Assembly: GCA_003558175.1 (NCBI GenBank)
Contig: PWMO01000319.1
Location: 1 to 7,295, forward strand
Source: Spirochaetaceae bacterium
Lineage (GTDB): Bacteria > Spirochaetota > Spirochaetia > DSM-27196 > PWMO01
Length of the DNA: 7,295 bases
Direction: 5' to 3'
Shown here one piece after another: positions 1 to 5,400 of this stretch. The position numbers and the translations under genes are program-made. The stretch's first letter is position 1; each line of letters begins with the position of its first letter. The notes under the pieces are model-generated. The model was given only the letters and a program-made list of their open reading frames with translations, ran no database searches and was not told where the DNA came from.

Positions 1-468
1 CTCCGCCTTGGTTGACGGCGTAATCAACGGCTCGTCAAACCGCTGATTAAAGCGCATCCCCGGAGGCAACTCGATGCCGGAGACCGGACGCCCGGAGCGG
101 TAATCACGCCAGGCAGACCCGGTCAGGTAGCCGCGCACCACCAACTCAACCGGAAGCACGCGGCACTTCTTGACATGCATGCAGCGCGGCACCGGTGTGC
201 TGATCATGTGGTGCGCCACGATGTCGGCAACCTGATCGAACCACCATGCCGAGATCTGCGTCAGCACCTCGCCCTTGGCGGGCACGAGCCCCAGGACGCG
301 GTCAAACGCCGAAATGCGGTCCGACGTTACAATGAGAAGGCTGTCATCAAGCTCGAAGATATCCCGCACTTTGCCCTGCCGGAACCCGACCCCGGCAGGG
401 GCGTCGGAAGGTTCGAAGCCCGGGAAGGCTTCAACGTCGGCGAACGCGGCGGGATCACCCGGCGTCAT
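1..468 (-). CDS. purC: Phosphoribosylaminoimidazole-succinocarboxamide (SAICAR) synthase, N-terminal 156 residues, cut by the window edge
   Basis: Joins aspartate to CAIR with ATP to give SAICAR, a cytoplasmic step of de novo purine synthesis. The 156 visible residues carry family motifs: GKVRDIF at 32-38 (nucleotide-binding start of the fold), SDRISAFDRV at 49-58, LPVELVVRGYLTGSAW at 105-120 and TPSTKAE at 150-156, which in the family is followed by a conserved segment that lies outside the window. Spacing and the RGYLTGS motif fit the longer, yeast-like class (about 290-310 residues) better than the short E. coli-type enzyme, but the missing C-terminus prevents proof. The ATG overlaps the clpP stop codon (ATGA, 465-468), and only a weak GGA lies upstream, so translation is probably coupled to clpP. 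No frameshift is seen in the visible part. Confidence 0.95.
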   Translation of the reverse strand, partial: MTPGDPAAFADVEAFPGFEPSDAPAGVGFRQGKVRDIFELDDSLLIVTSDRISAFDRVLGLVPAKGEVLTQISAWWFDQVADIVAHHMISTPVPRCMHVKKCRVLPVELVVRGYLTGSAWRDYRSGRPVSGIELPPGMRFNQRFDEPLITPSTKAE

Positions 469-1100
469 GATTCCGGCTTCTCGAGCTCGGCGCGGGAAGA
501 GATGACTCGCGATACCAGGCCGTACTCCGCCGCCTCGGTAGCCGACATCCAGAAGTCGCGGTCGGTGTCTTTCTCCACCTGCTCGAGCGGCTTCCCGGTC
601 TCATCGGAGATCAGTTTGTTGATGCGTGCCCGCATCTTCTCCATCTCGCGTGCGTGAATCTCTATCTCGGTTGCAACGCCGCGAATCCCGCTCAGCGGCT
701 GATGAATCAGATAGTGCGAATTGGGCAGTGCAACGCGGTTATCTTTTGCCGCAGCCAGCAGAATCAGCGCGCCGGCGCTGGCTACCAGGCCCATGCCGAT
801 AGTATGCACCTCGGGCTTGATGAAGCGCATCATGTCGAAGATGGCGTAGCCCGCGTCGGCGTCTCCACCGGGAGAGTCAATGAAGACTCGAATCGGTTCG
901 TCCCCGCTGTCTTCGAGCAGCAGCAGCTGGCGCACCACTCGCTCGGCCAGTGCTTTGTTGATCTCGCCGGAGAGCAGAATGGTACGCGTCTTCAGCATTT
1001 TGGCGATCAGCTGATCGCCGCTGTTGGTTTGCTCATCTTTTTGTGCGTCGTCGTTGTCTTCTTCTTCGGCTCGCGCCTGTAGTTGCCACGTATCTCGCAT
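465..1100 (-). CDS. clpP: ATP-dependent Clp protease proteolytic subunit, non-canonical (ClpP2-like) type
   Basis: Serine peptidase of the ClpP family (S14), which forms the barrel-shaped chamber fed by ClpX or ClpA/C ATPases. At 211 residues it is near normal length. The triad is intact: Ser108 in GLVASAGA, His133 in LIHQP and Asp182 in DTDRDFWM. Spacings of 25 and 49 residues match those of E. coli ClpP. The oligomerisation segment ATEIEIHAREM (143-153) is conserved. Two oddities: residues 10-30 form an acidic, low-complexity stretch instead of the usual P-x-V-I-E axial-loop motif, and the residue after the catalytic Ser is Ala where Met is typical. Together they suggest a second ClpP paralogue (ClpP2-like) that may work with another subunit; that is inference. 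The start at 1100 is chosen because AAGGA lies 6 nt upstream (1107-1111). An in-frame ATG at 1151 would add 17 unlikely residues. It is first gene of a pair with purC. Confidence 0.95.
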   Translation of the reverse strand: MRDTWQLQARAEEEDNDDAQKDEQTNSGDQLIAKMLKTRTILLSGEINKALAERVVRQLLLLEDSGDEPIRVFIDSPGGDADAGYAIFDMMRFIKPEVHTIGMGLVASAGALILLAAAKDNRVALPNSHYLIHQPLSGIRGVATEIEIHAREMEKMRARINKLISDETGKPLEQVEKDTDRDFWMSATEAAEYGLVSRVISSRAELEKPES

Positions 1101-1106
1101 GAATTG

Positions 1107-1111
1107 TCCTT
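1107..1111 (-). promoter_or_regulatory. Ribosome binding site of clpP
   Basis: AAGGA on the minus strand, 6 nt before the ATG at 1100. It decides the clpP start against the longer in-frame ATG at 1151, which has no such site. Confidence 0.6.
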
Positions 1112-1138
1112 GCCTCTGGATAGTCTGGTGTAGTAGGT

Positions 1139-1167
1139 AATATACTACCAATCAAATTATGAGTAAA
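1139..1167 (-). promoter_or_regulatory. Candidate promoter of clpP-purC
   Basis: On the minus strand TTTACT (1167-1162, 4 of 6 to the sigma-70 -35) is followed after 17 bp by TATATT (1144-1139, 5 of 6 to the -10). Transcription would start near 1132, giving a leader of about 32 nt that contains the AAGGA site. The -35 lies inside the start of era. The region is a short AT-rich island in GC-rich sequence. Judged by eye only. Confidence 0.4.
1141..1146 (+). promoter_or_regulatory. Candidate -10 element of era-rpe
   Basis: TATACT (5 of 6 to TATAAT) lies 12 nt before the era ATG, so a start of transcription about 7 nt downstream would leave a leader of only about 5-6 nt. No convincing -35 sits 16-18 bp upstream. 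The hexamer overlaps the proposed clpP -10 on the other strand and lies within a short inverted repeat, GTAGTA (1130-1135) and TACTAC (1143-1148). Confidence 0.35.
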
Positions 1168-2103
1168 TCAGCCTTTGTTGCCATCATCGGCCGACCATCG
1201 TCGGGCAAGTCCACCCTTCTCAATACGCTCTGCGGCGAGAAGGTTTCGATCACCTCGCGCGTGCCGCAGACCACGCGCAACAAGATTCGCGGCATTGTGA
1301 ACGACCCTCGCGGCCAACTGGTATTCCTGGATACGCCGGGCTACCATCGCAGCGAACGCAAGTTCAATCTCTACCTGCGCCAGCTGGCGGAGTCGACCCT
1401 CGAGGAGTCCGATGTGGTGCTCTACGTTGCCGACCTGTCTCGACCTCCCGGGGCGGAAGAGAACGATGTTCTGGATCTGCTGGCCGCGACAGAGCTGCCC
1501 AGAATATGCGCCCTCAACAAGGCCGACCTCGAGCGAACCTTCGAGCCGCAGTACCGCGAGCTGCTGGCCGGGAAAGTGCCCGACATGTCGGCCCTCGCGC
1601 TCTCCGCGCTCAACGGTGAAGGCACCGCGCCGCTGCTGGATGCTCTCTACGCCGCCGCGCCCGAGGGCGCCCCGTTTTACGAAGAAGACTACTACACCGA
1701 CCAGGCACCGGATTTTCGCATTGCCGAAATCATCCGTGAGAAGGCGATCGCGCGCACGCAGCAGGAGGTCCCGCACGCCCTGTTTGTTGAGATCGCCGAC
1801 ATGGAGATGCACCCCGGCCGGCGCTCGCACGCCCAGGCCGACTCGGGCGCCGACTCGGGCACGGGCACTGACACTGCCGGGGACGCGGGCACGCTCTGGG
1901 TGCGCGCCTTTCTCAACGTTGAACGTGAATCACAGAAGGGTATCCTGGTAGGCAAAGGCGGCAACCAGATTCGGGAAATCCGGCTCGAGGCGCAGCGGGA
2001 GCTGAACGAGATCTTCCCTTACCCGATCCACCTCGATCTGCGCGTCAAGGTGCAACCCAAGTGGCGCACGCGGGACACGTTGCTGCGTCGGCTGCTGAAA
2101 TGA
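1159..2103 (+). CDS. era: GTPase Era, ribosome small-subunit assembly factor
   Basis: Era binds GTP and the 3' end of 16S rRNA and acts in maturation of the 30S subunit. At 314 residues it is slightly long for the family (about 290-300). GTPase motifs in order: G1 GRPSSGKST (11-19), G2 TTRNKIRG (38-45), G3 DTPGY (58-62), G4 NKAD (120-123), G5 SALNG (149-153). A C-terminal KH domain follows, with ERESQKGILVGKGG at 255-268 (GxxG loop 265-268) and LRVKVQPKWR at 294-303. The P-loop has SS where NV is usual. The extra length is a low-complexity Gly/Ala/Asp/Ser/Thr insert at about 219-244, between two strands at the entry of the KH domain, containing two ADSG units from a 12-bp tandem duplication. 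The ATG at 1159 has no Shine-Dalgarno; the match to family N-termini supports it. The gene ends with in-frame TGA TAG, 37 bp before rpe. Confidence 0.97.
   Translation: MSKSAFVAIIGRPSSGKSTLLNTLCGEKVSITSRVPQTTRNKIRGIVNDPRGQLVFLDTPGYHRSERKFNLYLRQLAESTLEESDVVLYVADLSRPPGAEENDVLDLLAATELPRICALNKADLERTFEPQYRELLAGKVPDMSALALSALNGEGTAPLLDALYAAAPEGAPFYEEDYYTDQAPDFRIAEIIREKAIARTQQEVPHALFVEIADMEMHPGRRSHAQADSGADSGTGTDTAGDAGTLWVRAFLNVERESQKGILVGKGGNQIREIRLEAQRELNEIFPYPIHLDLRVKVQPKWRTRDTLLRRLLK
1837..1860 (+). repeat. Perfect 12-bp tandem duplication inside era
   Basis: GCCGACTCGGGC occurs twice back to back (1837-1848, 1849-1860) and encodes ADSGADSG, residues 227-234 of Era. The following bases, rich in GGGCAC and GACAC, look like degenerate continuation. 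The unit is a multiple of three, so copy-number change would preserve the frame. Confidence 0.85.
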
Positions 2104-2128
2104 TAGGTCGGCCGCTCAAGGAAAGACC

Positions 2129-2133
2129 GGAGG
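2129..2133 (+). promoter_or_regulatory. Ribosome binding site of rpe
   Basis: GGAGG, 7 nt before the ATG at 2141: a near-ideal Shine-Dalgarno. It contrasts with its absence upstream of era, the first gene of the same pair. Confidence 0.75.
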
Positions 2134-2140
2134 AAACAGG

Positions 2141-2791
2141 ATGAACTACAAGATTGGGGCTTCGATTCTCAACGCCGATTTCCTGCAGCTCGGATCGGAG
2201 ATCAGCTCGGTGATCTCGCTGGTGGATGAGCTGCACCTCGACGTGATGGATGGCGTGTTCGTGGAGAACATCTCGTTTGGCGCTCCGGTGGTCTCGGGGA
2301 TCCGCGCCGCACACCCCGATGCGATCATCGACACACACCTGATGATCAGCAGGCCACACCAGTTCTGGAAAGACTTCGTTGACATCGGCAGCAATATCGT
2401 CACGTTCCACGCGGAAGCCACCACACACGGCTATGCGTTGCTGAAGCAGTTGCGCCAGGCGGGCGTTGCTGCGGGCGTCTCGCTCAACCCGGCAACCGAC
2501 ATCGCTGCGCTCGAGCCGGTACGCGAGTATATCGATCGGGTGCTGATCATGACGGTCGAGCCGGGCTTTGGCGGACAGTCCTTCGAGCCCGCGATGCTGC
2601 GCAAGATTGAGTTTGCGCGCAAGATGCTTGGCGACGCGGTGGATATTCAGGTGGACGGCGGCATAAACGATCGTACCGTTGCCGAGGCCAAGTCGGCCGG
2701 AGCCAACGTGTTCGTGGCCGGCTCGTTCATCTTTGGCGCCGCCGACCGCGCGGACCGGGTGGCACAATTGCGTGCCGCGATCTCCCGCTGA
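2141..2791 (+). CDS. rpe: Ribulose-phosphate 3-epimerase
   Basis: Interconverts D-ribulose 5-phosphate and D-xylulose 5-phosphate in the cytoplasmic pentose phosphate pathway, as a (beta/alpha)8-barrel metalloenzyme. At 216 residues it has normal length. Visible motifs: ASILNADF (7-14), LHLDVMDG (31-38) with metal ligands His32 and Asp34, DTHLM (64-68) with His66, VTFHAE (87-92), VEPGFGGQSF (139-148) forming the phosphate loop, VDGGIN (171-176) with catalytic Asp172, and AGSFIFG (193-199). All metal and acid/base positions are present. Small departures are ILN where ILS is usual and VFVENISFG where HFVPN is usual, so a related sugar-phosphate 3-epimerase (for example allulose-6-phosphate type) cannot be fully excluded, although Rpe is much more likely. 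The start has a strong GGAGG. It lies 37 bp after era and is probably co-transcribed. The gene for RpiA, which uses the same substrate, converges on it from the right. Confidence 0.94.
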   Translation: MNYKIGASILNADFLQLGSEISSVISLVDELHLDVMDGVFVENISFGAPVVSGIRAAHPDAIIDTHLMISRPHQFWKDFVDIGSNIVTFHAEATTHGYALLKQLRQAGVAAGVSLNPATDIAALEPVREYIDRVLIMTVEPGFGGQSFEPAMLRKIEFARKMLGDAVDIQVDGGINDRTVAEAKSAGANVFVAGSFIFGAADRADRVAQLRAAISR

Positions 2792-2814
2792 ACTGCCCCG
2801 TCTCCCGCCGCCCT

Positions 2815-2883
2815 GCGCCGCTGAAGCGGATTGCGCTGCGCGATCTTGCCTGTGCGGTTTCGCCCGCCCGGTTTCAGCGGCGC
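2815..2883. terminator. Candidate terminator / inverted repeat in the rpe-rpiA convergent gap
   Basis: GCGCCGCTGAA at 2815-2825 is the exact reverse complement of bases 2873-2883, an 11-bp inverted repeat with a 47-nt loop that includes the rpiA stop codon. Inside it, 2829-2835 pairs with 2839-2845 (7 bp with one G-U, loop CTG). Neither stem has a clear T-tract, so this is a weak or non-standard bidirectional terminator at best. Terminators are expected between convergent genes. Confidence 0.3.
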
Positions 2884-3629
2884 GGCTCGAACTGCCGGAT
2901 CTCGCCGTCGGGCGTGATGTACCAGATCTCTGCCTGCAGTCGAGAAAATATCCCGTTTTCTACCACGCCCGGGATGGTGTTGAGTTCACGTTCAAAAGCG
3001 GCGATGTCGGTCGGTGCCGGCAGCGCGATGTCCAGCAGGATGTTGCCGTTGTCGGTAATGACCGCGCCCATCTTGTTGACCGCCGGGCGCAACGTCACCG
3101 CGCAGCCGAGCGCCTTGAGCGCGCGCAGAACCTGTGCCCGAGCGGCGGGCACCACTTCAACCGGAATGGGAAACCGCAACCCGAGGTGGTCGACCAGCTT
3201 GTCCTGCAGCACGGCAATTGCCACGCGCTTCGACGCGTAGGCAACGATCTTCTCCAGCAGCAGCGCACCGCCACCGCCCTTGGTAAGGTTGCCGTGAGCG
3301 TCCACCTCGTCGGCTCCGTCGATAGCGAGGTCCAGTCCGTCGGCAAACAGGGGATCGTTCAGATAGCGCAGCGGAATACCGGCGGCGTAGGCCTCTACCT
3401 CGCTCTGTGAGCTGGTAGCTACCGCGGCAATATCCGAAACCGCTCCTTCGGCCAGCAGCTCGCCGATCCGCCGGATGGCCCACACCGCAGTACTGCCGGT
3501 GCCCAGCCCGAGCTTCATCCCCGAACGAACCAGGCGCTCCGCAACGCTGCGCCCAAGCTGCTCTTTGAGCCGCTCAGAGGCGTCCTGCTCGGCCGTCTCC
3601 CGCCTGCGTGATTTGTGAACGCTCGACAT
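2874..3629 (-). CDS. rpiA: Ribose-5-phosphate isomerase A
   Basis: Interconverts D-ribose 5-phosphate and D-ribulose 5-phosphate in the non-oxidative pentose phosphate pathway, supplying ribose for nucleotides. Motifs: GLGTGSTA (41-48) phosphate loop, DGADEVD (104-110), KGGGGALLLEK (117-127), RFPIPVEVVP (152-161), TDNGN (192-196). Asp104, Asp107, Lys117 and Glu126 align by spacing with E. coli Asp81, Asp84, Lys94 and Glu103, so the active site is complete. At 251 residues it is longer than the usual 220-230 because of a charged N-terminal extension of about 20 residues. The start at 3629 is preferred because GGAGGG lies 4 nt upstream. In-frame ATGs at 3641 and 3647 lack a good site, and the latter falls inside a 20-bp repeat. 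It lies 90 bp downstream of lysS on the same strand, probably as second gene of an operon. Confidence 0.96.
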   Translation of the reverse strand: MSSVHKSRRRETAEQDASERLKEQLGRSVAERLVRSGMKLGLGTGSTAVWAIRRIGELLAEGAVSDIAAVATSSQSEVEAYAAGIPLRYLNDPLFADGLDLAIDGADEVDAHGNLTKGGGGALLLEKIVAYASKRVAIAVLQDKLVDHLGLRFPIPVEVVPAARAQVLRALKALGCAVTLRPAVNKMGAVITDNGNILLDIALPAPTDIAAFERELNTIPGVVENGIFSRLQAEIWYITPDGEIRQFEPRR

Positions 3630-3633
3630 GCCG

Positions 3634-3639
3634 CCCTCC
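3634..3639 (-). promoter_or_regulatory. Ribosome binding site of rpiA
   Basis: GGAGGG on the minus strand, 4 nt before the ATG at 3629. It decides the rpiA start against the ATGs at 3641 and 3647. Confidence 0.65.
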
Positions 3640-3640
3640 A

Positions 3641-3700
3641 TTGTCATCCGGTGCAGCCTTCCGTCTTCCGGTACAGCCTTCTGTCATCCGGTACAGCCTC
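3641..3700. repeat. Three tandem copies of a 20-bp unit between lysS and rpiA
   Basis: Units at 3641-3660, 3661-3680 and 3681-3700 match the last copy, CTGTCATCCGGTACAGCCTC, at 17 of 20 positions each, with a shared CCGG-TRCAGCCT core. They fill most of the 90-bp gap. Read on the coding (minus) strand, each contains an AAGG- or GAGG-like stretch and ACCGG; the outer two also contain GGATGACA, that is, an ATG. They end directly before the rpiA ribosome binding site. There is no similarity to coding sequence that I can recognise, and the function is unknown. Confidence 0.85.
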
Positions 3701-3719
3701 CGCCCCGCGCAGGTCGACG

Positions 3720-5330
3720 TCAGCGCTGCGTCCGATACGGCCCCAGAATCTCCTCGACACGTGACTGCCCAAGGGTCAGCAGAAAACCTGCCAGCCGTGG
3801 GCCCTGATCTTTCCCGACCAGCACCTGGTACATGATCTGGAACAGCTCTTTTGGTTCAATCCCGTTGGCGGCCGCGATATCGTAGATTGCCTGTGCCAGA
3901 CTCTTCTCGTCGTGCTCGGCGGCGCGATCACGCACTTCGTCGGCCAGTGCAACAACCGCCACACGCTGTACGTCGGAAAGCTCGATTGGTGGCTCGGCGC
4001 CGGTCTTGAGCGTAAACCGGAAATCGTCCGGTGCGAAGCGGTTGATCCAGTTCCAGGCGCAGCTGCCGCGCCGCCGCAGCCGGTGCAGCTCTTCTTCACT
4101 GAGCGAATCGGTCCCCGGGAAGAGCGCCACCGCGCGGTCGATGTCACCGGCGGTAATCTGCAGCAGGTTGCAGAAATGGCGAAACGGGATCTGCAGCGGA
4201 GCCCGTTCAGGTACCGCGTGCACCTGGGACAGCTCGTAGATGCGCGCTTCTTTGGCGCGGCGCTTCTCGCCGACCTCTTCAATCCCGAAGTAGATGCGTT
4301 CGCACTTGTCGTAGTCTTCGTAGATCTTGATGACGTCCAGATCAAAAGAAATGGCAAACTCGGCGTTAGGCCGCGTGCCTACAAAGAGGTGACGCACAAT
4401 CTCCGGCTGATAGACTTCCAGCACGTCGCGCACGCTCACCACGTCGCCGCTGGACGAGGAGATCTTGCCGCCACGGCCCTTGATGCTGATGAAGTCATAC
4501 TTGAAGGTAACCGGGGGCGTCTGCCCGTAGACCTGTTGCGAAACCGTGCGCGCCGTGTCAAACGAACCGCCGGCGGAATGGTGCTCTTTGCCCGCCGGCT
4601 CGAAGTCCACGTCTTCATGCTTCCAGCGCATCTGCCAGTCGATGCGCCAGAGCAGCTTGACGAGACCGGTCGAGCGCAGGTCGAGCGTCTCTTCCTTGTC
4701 GGTCTCCTCGCAGCGGTAGCGCACCGCCCACTCGCCGTCCCACTCCAGCACTACCGTGGTGTCCTTGTTGGTGAAACTGCTGAACACCGAAATCGGCCAC
4801 CATTCCGGCGGCAGCGGCTGGGTGCGATGCTCGTTCAGCAGTGCGCGAATGAGCTCACGGTGCTGCAGCGCGGTTCTGATCCCCTCGGCGTACCCCGAGT
4901 TGCGGTACTGGTCGGCCTGGTAGATGTACTCCGGGGTGACTCCCAGCTCGGGGAGCACCGTTTCCAGCTCGACCTCGTTGGCGCGGGCGTAGCTGGACTC
5001 TTTTTCCCAGGGGTCCGGAACCAGGATGATGGGCCAGCGAAGGTACGCTTCAAACTTCCCGGCATTGGGGACGTTGCGCGGCACTTTGCGGAACACATCG
5101 TAGTCGTCCCACGAATAGATGAAGCGGGCGTTCTGGCCGCGGTCGCGCAGCGCGCGAGCCACCAGCTCTACTGAGATAATTTCGCGAAAATTGCCGATGT
5201 GAATGGTCCCTGACGGGGTAATCCCCGAAGCGCAGGTGTAGTGCTCTTTGGGGCCCCGTTCACGAACGATCCTGGCGGCGTTGATGTCCGCCCAGTGCGT
5301 GGAATTGTCAAGTGAAGCCGTGCTGCTCAT
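3720..5330 (-). CDS. lysS: Lysyl-tRNA synthetase, class I (archaeal-like)
   Basis: Charges tRNA-Lys with lysine in the cytoplasm. This is the class I enzyme (often called LysK), unrelated in fold to the class II LysRS of most bacteria. At 536 residues it has the usual family length. The Rossmann catalytic domain shows [14 protein letters not shown] (34-47), ending in the HIGH-type motif HIGN, then FIYSWDDYD (70-78), [13 protein letters not shown] (246-258) and [12 protein letters not shown] (285-296), where KISSS is the KMSKS-type signature. The C-terminal half is the helical anticodon-binding region, ending in [14 protein letters not shown]. Archaeal versions often have Cys-rich zinc-binding inserts; I see no CxxC pair here. 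The ATG at 5330 follows a perfect TATAAT by 8 nt and has no Shine-Dalgarno, so the mRNA may be leaderless. The class I form is well known in spirochaetes and is thought to have come from archaea by transfer. rpiA follows 90 bp downstream. Confidence 0.97.
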   Translation of the reverse strand: MSSTASLDNSTHWADINAARIVRERGPKEHYTCASGITPSGTIHIGNFREIISVELVARALRDRGQNARFIYSWDDYDVFRKVPRNVPNAGKFEAYLRWPIILVPDPWEKESSYARANEVELETVLPELGVTPEYIYQADQYRNSGYAEGIRTALQHRELIRALLNEHRTQPLPPEWWPISVFSSFTNKDTTVVLEWDGEWAVRYRCEETDKEETLDLRSTGLVKLLWRIDWQMRWKHEDVDFEPAGKEHHSAGGSFDTARTVSQQVYGQTPPVTFKYDFISIKGRGGKISSSSGDVVSVRDVLEVYQPEIVRHLFVGTRPNAEFAISFDLDVIKIYEDYDKCERIYFGIEEVGEKRRAKEARIYELSQVHAVPERAPLQIPFRHFCNLLQITAGDIDRAVALFPGTDSLSEEELHRLRRRGSCAWNWINRFAPDDFRFTLKTGAEPPIELSDVQRVAVVALADEVRDRAAEHDEKSLAQAIYDIAAANGIEPKELFQIMYQVLVGKDQGPRLAGFLLTLGQSRVEEILGPYRTQR

Positions 5331-5338
5331 ACGGCGCC

Positions 5339-5344
5339 ATTATA
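5339..5344 (-). promoter_or_regulatory. -10 element of lysS-rpiA, implying a leaderless transcript
   Basis: TATAAT (6 of 6) on the minus strand, separated from the lysS ATG by the 8 bases GGCGCCGT. A start 7-9 nt after the -10 would fall on or beside the A of the ATG. The best -35 at 17 bp is TAGATT (5367-5362), only 3 of 6. Confidence 0.6.
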
Positions 5345-5358
5345 GTAGCCGAGGTAAA

Positions 5359-5364
5359 GATAAT
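5359..5364 (+). promoter_or_regulatory. Candidate -10 element of rlpA
   Basis: GATAAT (5 of 6) about 36 nt before the rlpA ATG would give a leader of about 30 nt holding the GA-rich ribosome binding site. No clear -35 lies 17 bp upstream. An alternative -10, TATAGT at 5341-5346, overlaps the lysS -10. Confidence 0.3.
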
Positions 5365-5385
5365 CTACCGGCCGTGCCGATAGAG

Positions 5386-5395
5386 AGGAGAGAGG
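5386..5395 (+). promoter_or_regulatory. Ribosome binding site of rlpA
   Basis: AGGAG (5386-5390) and GAGG (5392-5395) lie 10 and 5 nt before the ATG at 5401, in a purine-rich run. This selects 5401 over the upstream in-frame ATG at 5248, which lies inside lysS on the other strand. Confidence 0.65.
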
Positions 5396-5400
5396 TTATC

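Noticed and set aside
175..657. A plus-strand open frame across the purC-clpP junction
   Set aside because: It is antisense to both genes, which are recognised by multiple motifs.
1101..1151. N-terminal extension of ClpP by 17 residues from the ATG at 1151
   Set aside because: No ribosome site precedes 1151, the stretch covers the likely promoter, and AAGGA sits correctly before 1100.
1168..1830. A 220-codon minus-strand open frame opposite era
   Set aside because: Shadow of era; no motif, and no ribosome site of its own that I could identify.
3641..3700. CRISPR array
   Set aside because: The three 20-bp units are directly adjacent with no spacers and differ from each other, so they are simple tandem repeats.
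3912..5174. A 420-codon open frame on the plus strand opposite lysS
   Set aside because: It is antisense to a complete, well-conserved synthetase. Long antisense frames are expected where third codon positions are mostly G or C, and the translation shows no recognisable motif.
5248..5400. N-terminal extension of RlpA by 51 residues from the ATG at 5248
   Set aside because: It overlaps lysS on the other strand and would bury the signal peptide inside the protein; 5401 has a clear ribosome site.
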